Of a stretch of DNA of 64,000 nucleotides, positions 33,100 to 42,798 are shown in pieces. A program made the translations under genes and the position numbers. The DNA comes from an uncultured Christensenella sp. GTDB taxonomy: Bacteria; Bacillota; Clostridia; Christensenellales; CAG-917. The stretch lies in assembly GCA_910578325.1 (NCBI GenBank), contig CAJTQT010000001.1, positions 62,001 through 126,000 on the forward strand. The letters are read 5' to 3'. Under the pieces are notes generated by a model. That model searched no databases. It was not told the origin of the DNA and saw nothing but the letters and a program-made list of their open reading frames with translations. Each line of letters begins with the position of its first letter. Positions within the stretch are counted from its first letter, which is position 1.

Positions 33100-33128
33100 A
33101 TCTTACCAATTCTTGGGAGCAATGTCAA
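33100..33128 (-). promoter_or_regulatory. Promoter of the str operon
   Basis: TTGACA (33123-33128), 17-bp spacer and TAAGAT (33100-33105) on the minus strand, giving a start near 33093 and a leader of about 43 nt before rplGB. Confidence 0.7.
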
Positions 33129-33195
33129 ACAAATACAATAAAGTTTTTTAAAAATTTTACTAAACTTTTATATTTATATAAATAGCAATAATCTT

Positions 33196-33232
33196 GCGCG
33201 CGGATTACGCGCGCCCCGCTAAGGCAAAGCGG
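33196..33232 (-). repeat. Two adjacent hairpins downstream of tsaD
   Basis: GCGCGCG/CGCGCGC around GATTA (33196-33214) and CCGCT/AGCGG around a 7-base loop (33216-33232). They start 12 bases after the tsaD stop. The first lacks a proper U-tract. Confidence 0.45.
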
Positions 33233-33243
33233 TTTATATTATT

Positions 33244-34272
33244 TCATTTCAAAGCGACCGTCGCTTTGGCGTCGAGAGTCATATCCGCGGGCTCCTGTCC
33301 GCCCATTATGCCGAAGTATGCCGCCGCGCCTATCATAGCCGCATTGTCGGTGCAATACACGAGTTTCGGATAATGCACCTCGCACCCGTCTTTTTCAAGT
33401 TCGTCCATACGCGCCCTGAGTTCCTCGTTCGCACCCACGCCTCCCGCAATGGCGATTTTCTTTATTCCCGTCTTTTTCGACACAAGTTTCATCGCCTCGA
33501 CAAGTTGCGCGACCGCCGCTTTCTGAAAACTGGCGGCAATGTCGCAAGCAGGAATGATTTCGCCCTTTTGTTCCATTTTGTGCACAAGGTTTATAACAAA
33601 TGTTTTCAGTCCGCTATAACTGAAATACAGGTCATCTAACCCGCTCGATTTGGGTATCGGCATCTCGAAAACCGCTTTGCCTTCCCTTGCGATTCTCTGA
33701 ATTTCGGGGCCTCCCGGATAAGGCAATCCGAGCACCCTCGCAACCTTATCGAACGCCTCTCCGACAGCGTCGTCGCGACTTTGCGCTATCAGCGAAACAA
33801 CGTTGTAATCCTCCGTTTTCACAATCGCGGTATGTCCTCCGCTCGCAAGCAGACACAGGTATGGAGGTTCAAGAGTACTGTCGATATAATTCGCGGCAAT
33901 ATGTCCCTTGACGTGCGAAACAGCATAGAGCGGTTTATTCCAAGAATAGGCTAACGATTTTGCAAAATTAACTCCGACAAGCAATGCGCCAAGCAATCCC
34001 GCGCCGTATGTAACGGCAACCGCGTCTATACCGCCCCTGTCAACACCCGCTTTTTCCATAGCCTCGCGCACTACGTTTTCAATCGCCAGCGTATGGTTTC
34101 TGCTCGCTATCTCGGGAACGACGCCTCCGAATCGACGGTGTATTTCTATTTGCGTGGCAATCACGTTGGAAAGGACGGTACGCCCGTCCCTTACTATCGC
34201 GCAAGCGGTTTCGTCACAACTCGATTCAATCGCAAGCACCGTTAAATGTTCTTTCTTTCGCAACTCTTCCAT
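33244..34272 (-). CDS. tsaD: tRNA N6-threonylcarbamoyladenosine transferase TsaD
   Basis: A 342-residue TsaD (Kae1 family), which transfers the threonylcarbamoyl group to A37 of ANN-decoding tRNAs together with TsaB and TsaE. The N-terminal LAIESSCDETACAIV and the metal site His120-x3-His124 (HVKGH) are intact, as is AIAGGVGANEELRARM. It follows prfB by 49 bp. tsaB, tsaE and rimI, frequent neighbours, are not here. Confidence 0.97.
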   Translation of the reverse strand: MEELRKKEHLTVLAIESSCDETACAIVRDGRTVLSNVIATQIEIHRRFGGVVPEIASRNHTLAIENVVREAMEKAGVDRGGIDAVAVTYGAGLLGALLVGVNFAKSLAYSWNKPLYAVSHVKGHIAANYIDSTLEPPYLCLLASGGHTAIVKTEDYNVVSLIAQSRDDAVGEAFDKVARVLGLPYPGGPEIQRIAREGKAVFEMPIPKSSGLDDLYFSYSGLKTFVINLVHKMEQKGEIIPACDIAASFQKAAVAQLVEAMKLVSKKTGIKKIAIAGGVGANEELRARMDELEKDGCEVHYPKLVYCTDNAAMIGAAAYFGIMGGQEPADMTLDAKATVALK

Positions 34273-34321
34273 AAATCCGTCTCTTACGTTTACTTTGCGT
34301 CACCCTACGACAACTACGCCG

Positions 34322-35431
34322 TCACTTCTGAATAGAACTCAGTTTGAGATACTCGTTTACAAAGCCGTCCAACTCTCCGTCCATAACCGATTGAACGTTA
34401 CCCGTTTCAAAGCCCGTACGGTGATCCTTAACCATTGTATACGGACAGAAGACATAACTTCTTATCTGGCTTCCCCATTCGATTTTTTTAAGTTGACCGC
34501 TTATAGCCGCAGCCTCTTCTTCGCGTTCACGCTCGCGCTTCTCTATAAGTTTTGAACGCAACATCTGCATCGCGACTTCTCTGTTCTGTATCTGGCTTCT
34601 CTCGTTCTGACAAGCGACGATTATGCCGGTAGGGATATGCGTGATACGTATCGCGCTTTCCGTCTTGTTTACGTGCTGACCGCCCGCGCCGCTGCTCCTG
34701 TACGTATCGACTTTCAAGTCCTCCTGCCTTATCTCGATTTCGGCAGTGTCGATAATTTCAGGCATAACTTCGAGAGATGCAAACGAAGTATGACGTCTTG
34801 CATTCGCGTCGAACGGCGAAATTCTCACAAGTCTGTGAACGCCCTTTTCCGCTTTAAGATATCCGTACGCATTATCGCCTTCCACTCTGAAAGTAACGCT
34901 CTTTACGCCCGCCTCGTCCCCCGCGAGATAATCAAGTTCCGTGCACGACCAACCTGCGCGCTCGACGTAACGCGTATACATTCTGTAAAGCATCGAACAC
35001 CAGTCCTGAGCCTCGGTTCCGCCTGCGCCGGCGTGCAAGGTGAGTATCGCGTTCAAAGCGTCGTATTTGCCGCTAAGCAGAGTTGCAAGCGAAAGACTCT
35101 CGACGTGACCTTGAAGTTCGCTTACGCTCGACACAAGCGCGGCGTCCTCGCTCTCATCGGATTCGAGTTCTACGATATCGACCATATCCATACTGTCGTC
35201 AATGGTTTTTATCATCTTCTCAAACTTTTCTATCTTGCTTTGGAGTTGGCTGATTTCCTTAGACACTTTACGCGCGTTGTCAGCGTCATCCCAAAAGCCC
35301 TCCGCATTCTGAACGACTTCGAGTTCAGCAATGCGCTCTTTGAGTTTTTTAGGATTTATGCTTTCGTAAGCGCGCACAGTTTCTTCGCGCATACCTTTAA
35401 GTTTGTTTCTTATTTCGTTGTAATCAATCAT
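34322..35431 (-). CDS. prfB: Peptide chain release factor 2
   Basis: A 369-residue RF2 that ends translation at UGA and UAA. The codon-recognition tripeptide SPF (in VRISPFDANARR) and the hydrolysis motif GGQ (in GAGGQHVNKTE, near residue 250) are present. The reading frame is continuous from the first ATG, so the programmed +1 frameshift that regulates most bacterial prfB genes is absent. It lies just after secA, a common Firmicute pairing. Confidence 0.97.
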   Translation of the reverse strand: MIDYNEIRNKLKGMREETVRAYESINPKKLKERIAELEVVQNAEGFWDDADNARKVSKEISQLQSKIEKFEKMIKTIDDSMDMVDIVELESDESEDAALVSSVSELQGHVESLSLATLLSGKYDALNAILTLHAGAGGTEAQDWCSMLYRMYTRYVERAGWSCTELDYLAGDEAGVKSVTFRVEGDNAYGYLKAEKGVHRLVRISPFDANARRHTSFASLEVMPEIIDTAEIEIRQEDLKVDTYRSSGAGGQHVNKTESAIRITHIPTGIIVACQNERSQIQNREVAMQMLRSKLIEKREREREEEAAAISGQLKKIEWGSQIRSYVFCPYTMVKDHRTGFETGNVQSVMDGELDGFVNEYLKLSSIQK

Positions 35432-35560
35432 ATTGCAACATTCCCGTACGTTGTCTGTCTTGTATCATACGCAGTTTAATCTGCGGATGTTTATCAATTT
35501 CACCAAACACGATGTTGAAACGCGCTTTTAAGCGGTTCAACCCCGATTTGTGCGATTTAG

Positions 35561-38224
35561 TTATTGATTCTTACCGCAACAGTTTTTATATTTCAATCCG
35601 CTGCCGCAGGGGCAAGGATCGTTTCTTCCGACTTTTTTGGAGGAGTTCGCAACCGACTTTTTAGCGGACGCAATCTGTTGACTCATCTTCGGACCCGAAC
35701 CGTCTTCGCGCTTTTCCACCTGCAGTTTCAACAGTATCGACGCGGTCTCGGTGTGTATTCTGCTCACCATATCTTCAAACATATCCCAGCCTTCCTGACG
35801 GTATGCAATCACCGGATCGCGCTGTCCGTAACCGCGGAGTCCTATTCCTCGGCGCAGAGCGTCCATAGCGTCGATATGGTCCATCCACTTAGAGTCAACC
35901 GTTTTGAGGAGAACTACTCTTTCGAGTTCCTTGAAATCTATGCCGTCCTTTGCGAGGTTCTCTATCTTCGCGTCATAGTCCTCGACGGCGATTTTCATAA
36001 CCGCTTCTTTGAGTTTGTAAACGTCGAAGCAGGAACACAGTTTGGGATTCATAACATTGCTGCCCTGCGGAAGCATTCGCTTTTCGAGAGCGGCGTTAAA
36101 CGCTTCGTAATCCCAGTTGTTGTAATCGGTTTTGTAATCGGCGTAATATCCGATTATCTCTTCGGCAAGGTCGTCAATCATATCCAGAATCTGCTCGTGC
36201 ACGTCCATTCCGTCAAGCACTTTGCCGCGCTCTTTATAGATTATCTCACGCTGAGCGTTCATAACGTCGTCATAACTGAGCACCTGCTTTCTTATCGAAT
36301 AGTTTCTGCTTTCAACCATACGCTGGGCGCGCTCAATCTGCTTTGTGATAATTCCGCTGGATATAGGCATATCGTCCGCAAAGTTCATCGCCTCTGCAAT
36401 CGATTTCATCTTGTCTCCGCCGAAAATTCGCGCCACGTCGTCTTCCATAGAGATATAGAAAACCGTGCTGCCGACGTCGCCCTGACGCCCCGCGCGTCCT
36501 CTCAACTGATTGTCGATACGCCTGCTCTCGTGCCTTTCGGTGCCTATTATACGAAGGCCGCCGGCGGCAATAACCTTTTCCTTTTCCTCGTCGCAACGCG
36601 TCTTAAACGCTTCGTAGTGATGTTTATAAACCTCTTTCGCTTTGATTATTTCCTCGTCCTCACTGGGGTGCGGAGAACTTGCAAGTTCGATGACTTCAAG
36701 CGGATATCCGTCTTTTTCCATCTTCTGCTTAGCCTGAAAATCTGGATTGCCGCCGAGCACAATATCCGTTCCTCGACCTGCCATATTCGTTGCAATCGTC
36801 ACTGCTCCGAATCTTCCCGCCTGCGCTATGATTTCCGATTCCTGCTTGTGGAATTTAGCATTCAATACGTTGTGCGCAATTCCTTTTCTTCGAAGTATCG
36901 CGCTGAGTTCTTCGGACTTTTCTACGCTTATCGTACCGACAAGTACGGGCTGTCCTTTCTGATTGCTATCGATAATATCCTGCACGATTGCGGTGATTTT
37001 GCCGCCTACCTTAGTATAAATCTGGTCGTGCTCGTCGTTTCTGCGAGAGGGCTTATTCGGGGGAATGGTTACGACGTCCAGCGCGTAAATGCCCTGAAAT
37101 TCCTCTTCTTCGGTTTTGGCTGTACCTGTCATTCCGCTGAGTTTGCTGTACATACGGAAGAAGTTCTGGAAGGTAATAGTTGCAAGCGTCTTGTTTTCAC
37201 TGCGGATTACAACGTGTTCTTTCGCCTCGATAGCCTGATGCAAGCCCTCGTTATAGCGTCTTCCTATCATAATTCGTCCGGTAAACTCGTCGACAATGAG
37301 AACTTCTCCGTCGTTTACGATATAGTCCTTGTCGCGCTTCATCATAAAATGCGCTTTCAGAGCCTGCTGAATGTGATGGTAAAGGTCGGTATTATCCAAA
37401 TCCGTGAGATTCGTCACGTGGAAGAATTTTTCGGCTTTGGCAACTCCGTCGTCGGTGAGCATAATTGCCTTTTCTTTCTCTTCAATCGTGAAATCGACGC
37501 CCTCTTTGCACTGCCGCGCGAAGTTGTCCGCAGACTTATAAAGTTCGCTCGACTTTCCGCCTCTGCCCGATATTATGAGCGGGGTACGCGCTTCGTCGAT
37601 GAGGATAGAGTCCACTTCGTCGATAATCGCAAAACTCAGGTCGCGCTGAGCCTTATCCGCTTTGCGTACAACCATATTGTCGCGCAGAAAGTCAAATCCC
37701 AGTTCGTTGTTGGTGCAATATGTAATGTCGCTGTTGTATGCGGCGCGTTTTTGCTCCGAGGTCATTCCGGGCACGACAACGCCAACTGTAAGCCCCAAAA
37801 ACTTATACAGTTTGCCCATCCACGCGGCGTCGCGCGTCGCCAGATAGTCGTTGACGGTTACGACGTGCACGCCCTTGCCCGACAAAGCGTTGAGATATGC
37901 GGGCAGAGTCGCCACAAGCGTTTTGCCTTCGCCCGTAGCCATCTCGGCAATTCGTCCCTGATGCAATGCGATGCCGCCCAACAACTGCACATAAAAGTGG
38001 CGCATTCCGAGCACTCTTTCACCCGCCTCTCGCACAACCGCGAAAGCGTCGGGAAGAATATCGTCAAGAGTCTGCCCCTCCTGCAATCTCGATTTGAGTT
38101 TATCGGTCTGCGAAATAAGTTCGGCGTCGTCCATCGCCTTATAAATCGGCGCGAGCACCTCTATTTTGTCTGCTATCTTTTTCAGTTTTTTTACTTTTCT
38201 GTCGTTTTCATTGAAAATTGACAT
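35561..38224 (-). CDS. secA: Preprotein translocase ATPase SecA
   Basis: An 887-residue SecA motor. Walker A (MATGEGKTL) lies near residue 100, with the DEAD-type IIDEVDSILIDEARTPLIISG and a preprotein cross-linking domain. The C-terminal zinc tail DPCPCGSGLKYKNCCGK (CxCx8CC) binds SecB or ribosomes in other species. Length is normal. It is followed by prfB and preceded by comF on the same strand. Confidence 0.98.
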   Translation of the reverse strand: MSIFNENDRKVKKLKKIADKIEVLAPIYKAMDDAELISQTDKLKSRLQEGQTLDDILPDAFAVVREAGERVLGMRHFYVQLLGGIALHQGRIAEMATGEGKTLVATLPAYLNALSGKGVHVVTVNDYLATRDAAWMGKLYKFLGLTVGVVVPGMTSEQKRAAYNSDITYCTNNELGFDFLRDNMVVRKADKAQRDLSFAIIDEVDSILIDEARTPLIISGRGGKSSELYKSADNFARQCKEGVDFTIEEKEKAIMLTDDGVAKAEKFFHVTNLTDLDNTDLYHHIQQALKAHFMMKRDKDYIVNDGEVLIVDEFTGRIMIGRRYNEGLHQAIEAKEHVVIRSENKTLATITFQNFFRMYSKLSGMTGTAKTEEEEFQGIYALDVVTIPPNKPSRRNDEHDQIYTKVGGKITAIVQDIIDSNQKGQPVLVGTISVEKSEELSAILRRKGIAHNVLNAKFHKQESEIIAQAGRFGAVTIATNMAGRGTDIVLGGNPDFQAKQKMEKDGYPLEVIELASSPHPSEDEEIIKAKEVYKHHYEAFKTRCDEEKEKVIAAGGLRIIGTERHESRRIDNQLRGRAGRQGDVGSTVFYISMEDDVARIFGGDKMKSIAEAMNFADDMPISSGIITKQIERAQRMVESRNYSIRKQVLSYDDVMNAQREIIYKERGKVLDGMDVHEQILDMIDDLAEEIIGYYADYKTDYNNWDYEAFNAALEKRMLPQGSNVMNPKLCSCFDVYKLKEAVMKIAVEDYDAKIENLAKDGIDFKELERVVLLKTVDSKWMDHIDAMDALRRGIGLRGYGQRDPVIAYRQEGWDMFEDMVSRIHTETASILLKLQVEKREDGSGPKMSQQIASAKKSVANSSKKVGRNDPCPCGSGLKYKNCCGKNQ

Positions 38225-38252
38225 ATCTCTTCCTCCGTGCGCAACATTACTG

Positions 38253-38266
38253 CGCGCGTACGCGCG
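38253..38266. repeat. Alternating C/G palindrome upstream of secA
   Basis: CGCGCGTACGCGCG is a perfect 14-bp palindrome lying 28 bp before the secA start and just upstream of its ribosome-binding site. Confidence 0.4.
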
Positions 38267-38384
38267 GAAGTCCCGCGCAACTGTCTCGGTTTTGATTCTT
38301 TATAATTTACAGTTTCATTGACGTCCTAAGACGCATCAACGAATATTCTATACCATTTTGAGTCCATTTACAAGGGTTTGCATA

Positions 38385-39218
38385 TCATTGCGCGCCGACA
38401 GACTCACTCTCGTCCGATTTCTCAAAGGGGATTTTTCTTTCTGTTATCGCGCACGTAAGCACCGAAACTTCCCGCGCCCCCTCTTTAAGCAATGCGTCGG
38501 TACAGGCGTTGGCAGTCGCACCCGTCGTAAAGACGTCGTCGATAAGCAAAATCTTTCTGCCCTTTATCTGATTGAATATACACGTAAACGCTCCGTCCAG
38601 ATTATCCGCTCGCTCCTTGCCTTTCAATTCTTTCTGCGCCGATGTTTCCCGAATTTTCACGAGAGCGGGCAACAGCGGCAGTCCCAACCTCTTGGCAACG
38701 TCGCGCGCAAGCAACTCGGACTGGTTGAAACCGCGTTTCTTTTCTTCCGCCTGCGTCATAGGCACATACACCGCAATGTCCGCGTGCATCTTTTGAGACA
38801 GAAACTCGTCCGCCATCATTGCGCCGAGCGTATTCACGAGATACTTTTTCTTCCCGAATTTCAAAGCGTGTATGATATCTTTTGCAAGTCCGTCGTAAAC
38901 AAGCGGCGAACGGTTGCACAAAAACCGACTTTCCGTGTTTTCGCACCTTATGCAATAATCCGCCTCGTCCCTGAGCGGGACTCCGCAATTCAGGCAAACG
39001 TGTTCGCCGACAGTCGGCAGTTTCTCATAGCACTCGGCGCAAAGCCTGTATCTGGTGTTTGCAGTCAGTTCGTTTCCGCAAGCGTCGCAGGTAATATCCT
39101 CGGGAAACAGCGCATTGCTCACCGCGCTTCTGATCCGCCACAGAAAATCGCTCAACTTTTTGCCTGCGGATTTTCCGTCCCCGTTTTTAGCGCGCGTTTG
39201 GCGCTCACGCGAAGTCAT
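38385..39218 (-). CDS. ComF-family phosphoribosyltransferase-like protein
   Basis: A 277-residue ComF/GntX-type protein. An N-terminal zinc-ribbon pair (CDACGNEL, CAECYEK, CLNCGVP, CIRC; about residues 38-94) leads to a PRTase domain with the PRPP loop ILLIDDVFTTGATANAC near residue 226. ComF proteins are needed for DNA uptake in competent bacteria and are widespread in non-competent ones. The start lies inside the last codons of recD2 (14-bp overlap) after GGGAGG, so the two are translationally coupled. Confidence 0.9.
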   Translation of the reverse strand: MTSRERQTRAKNGDGKSAGKKLSDFLWRIRSAVSNALFPEDITCDACGNELTANTRYRLCAECYEKLPTVGEHVCLNCGVPLRDEADYCIRCENTESRFLCNRSPLVYDGLAKDIIHALKFGKKKYLVNTLGAMMADEFLSQKMHADIAVYVPMTQAEEKKRGFNQSELLARDVAKRLGLPLLPALVKIRETSAQKELKGKERADNLDGAFTCIFNQIKGRKILLIDDVFTTGATANACTDALLKEGAREVSVLTCAITERKIPFEKSDESESVGAQ

Positions 39219-41427
39219 ACAAACCTCCCGCGATCTCCTCTTCTATCAAATTTATTAGCAACGAATAACGTCGCGCCGTCTCGTTATTTCTCACCATACG
39301 TTGCAACGTATTTCGGGATCCCGAAATCACAACCGCCTTCTTTGCCCTTGTAACCGCGGTATACAGTAAGTTGCGCGTTTGAAGCATATAGTTAGCGTCA
39401 AGCGCGATTACGACTGCGTCGAACTCGCACCCCTGCGATTTATGAATCGTTACCGCATAGGCGAGCGAAAGTTGTTCCGAATCGCCAAATTGATAAACCG
39501 ACACTTTATCATCGTCAAAACGCACGGTAAACTGCATAATCTGCGCATTTACGCTCTCAATTATTCCTATATCGCCGTTATATACGCCTGTTCCGCGCTC
39601 TACACGAGTACCGACAGTCTGCGTCCAAGCCTGCTGATAATTGTTCTGCAACTGCATAACTTTATCGCCCTCTCGCATTACTCCGTCACCGTATCGGAAT
39701 TCTTTTTTGTAAGGAGACGGCGGGTTTATAACCGCCTGCAATTCTTTGTTCAGATTGAGCGTACCCGCAAGGCTACGCTTCATCGGACAGAGAACCTGAA
39801 TATCCCGAGGATTCATTTTAAGATATTTCGGCAGTCTTTTAGTGACCAGCGCAATCGTACTCGCACAGATTTCCGCAGCCGTCTGCCTCTCCTCAAAGAA
39901 AAAGTCGTCGCTCTTATTATCTATCTCCGGCATCTGACCGTTATTGATTTTATGCGCGTTCGGAACAATTTTGCTCTGCTCCGACTGTCTGTATATCTGC
40001 GTGAGATAACTCACCTGAAAATGTCCGCATTTAATGAGGTCGTTCAATACGTTCCCCGCGCCCACGGACGCCAACTGGTCTTTATCGCCCACCAACACAA
40101 GACGCGTGCCTCGTTCAAGCGCGTTTATAAGCGCGTTGAACACGTATTCGTCCACCATACTCACTTCGTCGACTATAACTGCGTCGAGAGGAAGTCGCGT
40201 TTGTTCGTTATACGTAAAATGTCCCTCTCCGTTCTTCCAGTCAAGGTCGAGCAATCGGTGAATGGTTTTCGCTTCGTCGCCCGTAGCCTGAGAAAGTCTT
40301 TTAGCCGCGCGTCCAGTCGGGGCGCAAAGCGCAACTCTCTGACCGAGGTTTTTGAACATATTCAGAATACACCTGACTATCGTAGTCTTTCCGGTTCCGG
40401 GACCTCCCGTCACTATCTGAACGCCGTTTTCAACCGCGGCTTTAACCGCCTGAACCTGATTCGGGTGCAACTTGAAATCCTCGCCTGCGCGCTTTTCAAA
40501 CCTGCTCACCTCGTCTTCCACGTTTACTCTGAAATCGGAGGCTTCCTGTCTCAGTTGCAACAATTTTCTCGCGATATTGCGTTCCGTATTGAAATTCTTT
40601 TTCAGCAATATGGCGATATGTTCACCCGCGTCGTATCTGACAAGATCTCCGAGCAGAATCATATCCTGCATACAGTCGCGCACGCGCTCTTCCGCGTTTT
40701 CCGAATCGAGCGCGAGCAGAGAAACAGCGGCGGCTACCAGTTCGTCTTCCGGCAAATAGTTATGCCCCGCTTTTGCCGCGCTGTCTTTAAGAAGATAGGT
40801 AAGCGCCGCGCTTATGCGGTAATCGCTGTCGCGTTTTATGCCCAGTTCCGACGCGATTCTGTCCGCGCTGGCAAACCCTATTCCGTCAATATCTTCGACA
40901 AGCATATAGGGATTCTTGCGCACGTTATCCTCGGTTTTTGCTTCGTAGACCTTATAGATTTTAAGCGCAGTATTTACGGTTATACCCAACTTCTGCAAAA
41001 AAATTATCGCGTCCTGCATCTTTTGCAGTTTTACGAAATTCATACAAAAGTCGGTAGCCTTCTTCAAAGATATGCCTTTGACCTTTGCAATTTCTACGGG
41101 ATATTTCATCATTTCAAGCGAGTTAACCCCGTACTTATTTACAATCGCTTCCGCAGTGACGGGACCGATCCCGTGTATCAGTCCGCTTGCAAGGAACTTG
41201 ATTATTCCGGTTATGCGGGACGGCTGACTTACGGAAATCTTTTCCGCAGACAGTTGTTTGCCGTACTTAGTAGTCTGGAACTTGCCTTCCACGTCTATAA
41301 TCTGACCTTCGCTTACAGGCGGAAAAACCCCGACAACCGTAAAAATACTGTCCTCGCATTTCATATCGAGCACGGTATATCCCGTTTCGGGGCTTGAAAA
41401 AATGACTTTTACTATTTCGCCCTGCAA
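39205..41427 (-). CDS. recD2: RecD2-type ATP-dependent DNA helicase
   Basis: A 740-residue SF1B helicase of the RecD2/YrrC type that acts without RecBC. An N-terminal OB-like domain and helix-hairpin-helix region (with IHGIGPVTAEAIV) precede the motor. Walker A GGPGTGKTT lies near residue 343, Walker B is IVDEVSMVDE, and the C-terminal motif is AYAVTIHKSQGCEFDAV. It probably assists replication-fork repair and mismatch repair, as in B. subtilis. comF overlaps its 3' end. Confidence 0.95.
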   Translation of the reverse strand: MQGEIVKVIFSSPETGYTVLDMKCEDSIFTVVGVFPPVSEGQIIDVEGKFQTTKYGKQLSAEKISVSQPSRITGIIKFLASGLIHGIGPVTAEAIVNKYGVNSLEMMKYPVEIAKVKGISLKKATDFCMNFVKLQKMQDAIIFLQKLGITVNTALKIYKVYEAKTEDNVRKNPYMLVEDIDGIGFASADRIASELGIKRDSDYRISAALTYLLKDSAAKAGHNYLPEDELVAAAVSLLALDSENAEERVRDCMQDMILLGDLVRYDAGEHIAILLKKNFNTERNIARKLLQLRQEASDFRVNVEDEVSRFEKRAGEDFKLHPNQVQAVKAAVENGVQIVTGGPGTGKTTIVRCILNMFKNLGQRVALCAPTGRAAKRLSQATGDEAKTIHRLLDLDWKNGEGHFTYNEQTRLPLDAVIVDEVSMVDEYVFNALINALERGTRLVLVGDKDQLASVGAGNVLNDLIKCGHFQVSYLTQIYRQSEQSKIVPNAHKINNGQMPEIDNKSDDFFFEERQTAAEICASTIALVTKRLPKYLKMNPRDIQVLCPMKRSLAGTLNLNKELQAVINPPSPYKKEFRYGDGVMREGDKVMQLQNNYQQAWTQTVGTRVERGTGVYNGDIGIIESVNAQIMQFTVRFDDDKVSVYQFGDSEQLSLAYAVTIHKSQGCEFDAVVIALDANYMLQTRNLLYTAVTRAKKAVVISGSRNTLQRMVRNNETARRYSLLINLIEEEIAGGLYDFA

Positions 41428-41573
41428 GTGTAAGTCCTCTCACCGTCCGCGCCCGAACAGGGCTACGGAGCACATTTTACTTATTTGCATTTATTCAGAT
41501 TCATTCTAAAAATCCTATTTCCGCAACCGAATCGGAAGCCGCGAACACGCGCGGAAGACCGATTCCGAATATT

Positions 41574-41604
41574 AAAAAACGATAGTCTTATCCTATCGTT
41601 TTTT
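41574..41604 (-). terminator. Terminator of rpoBC-metK
   Basis: AAAAAACGATAG and CTATCGTTTTTT form a perfect 12-bp stem with a 7-base loop, with U-tracts on both strands. It lies 9 bp after metK. The recD2 operon therefore needs its own promoter, in the palindrome-rich gap at 41428-41570. Confidence 0.9.
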
Positions 41605-41613
41605 CGTTAGCGT

Positions 41614-42798
41614 TCAAAAACTGTATTTTTTGAGTGCTTCTTTGATTTCTTCCGTTTTATCGGTTTCTTCCCAACTGAATCCCTCTCTTCCGAAGTGTCC
41701 GTAATTAGAAGTGTTTCGGTAAATGGGTTTATCCAGTTTGAGATTGCGTATAATTGCCATCGGCCGCAAGTCGAAAACGTCGTCCACGATTTTGGCTATG
41801 ATTTGGTCATCTACTGCGCCCGTGCCGAAAGTGTTGACATACACGGAAACGGGATGCGACATTCCGATAGCGTATGCAACCTGCAATTCCGCTCTGCGGC
41901 AAATACCTGAAGCGACAAGATTTTTACAAACGTATCGAGCCATATAAGCCGCGCTTCTGTCCACCTTTGTGGGGTCCTTTCCGCTTAGCGCGCCGCCGCC
42001 GTGCGGACAGAATCCGCCGTACGTGTCCACAATTATCTTTCTTCCAGTCACGCCGCTGTCGCCCGCGGGACCTCCTATAACGAATCTTCCCGTAGGATTG
42101 ATATAAATCTTCGTATCGTCGTCAAGATACTCGTCGGGAATGGATTTCATTATCACGTGCTCGATAATTTCGCTTTCGATAGTATCGAGGTCGATATAAT
42201 CGGCGTGCTGGCAACTTACAACGACAGTATCCACTCTTTCGGGAACCCCGTCAATATATTCGACGGTGACCTGCGCCTTTCCGTCAGGACGAAGCCACTC
42301 CAACTCCCCGCTCTTTCTGACTTCCGTAAGTCTTTTTGTAAGCGCGTGCGCAAGCGTGATAGGCAGAGGCATAAGCGACTCTGTTTCGTCGCAGGCATAA
42401 CCGAACATCATACCCTGATCACCCGCGCCGATTTTATCCAACTCTTCGTTCTTATCTTTATCGGACGCGTCGTCCACGCCCATTGCAATATCCGGCGACT
42501 GCTCCTGTATAGAACTGATAACTGCGCAGGTTTTATAGTCAAAACCCAGCGAACTGTCGTTATATCCTATATCTTTTACTACGCCGCGAACAATGGCGGG
42601 GATATCGGCGTAGTGCTCTTCTGTGGACACTTCGCCGAAAACCATAACCATACCCGTAGTCGCGCATACTTCGATTGCGACTCTTGCGGAAGAATCCCCC
42701 GTAAAAATGTCGTCCAGTATTGCGTCCGCAATCTGGTCGCACACCTTATCGGGATGACCTTCCGTCACACTTTCGGATGTAAAAAATCTTTTTTCCAT
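41614..42798 (-). CDS. metK: S-adenosylmethionine synthetase
   Basis: A 394-residue MetK that makes SAM from methionine and ATP. The signatures TEGHPDKVCDQIADAILD, GAGDQGMMFGYACDET and GGGALSGKDPTKVDRSAAY are complete. Its ATG shares one base with the rpoC stop codon (TAATG), so it is translationally coupled to rpoC, which is not the usual setting for metK. No S-box riboswitch is visible in front of it; it appears to be driven by the rpoB promoter. Confidence 0.98.
   Translation of the reverse strand: MEKRFFTSESVTEGHPDKVCDQIADAILDDIFTGDSSARVAIEVCATTGMVMVFGEVSTEEHYADIPAIVRGVVKDIGYNDSSLGFDYKTCAVISSIQEQSPDIAMGVDDASDKDKNEELDKIGAGDQGMMFGYACDETESLMPLPITLAHALTKRLTEVRKSGELEWLRPDGKAQVTVEYIDGVPERVDTVVVSCQHADYIDLDTIESEIIEHVIMKSIPDEYLDDDTKIYINPTGRFVIGGPAGDSGVTGRKIIVDTYGGFCPHGGGALSGKDPTKVDRSAAYMARYVCKNLVASGICRRAELQVAYAIGMSHPVSVYVNTFGTGAVDDQIIAKIVDDVFDLRPMAIIRNLKLDKPIYRNTSNYGHFGREGFSWEETDKTEEIKEALKKYSF

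Noticed and set aside
35564..38221. An 885-codon open frame on the plus strand
   Set aside because: It mirrors secA almost exactly and has no recognisable domain. secA is certain.
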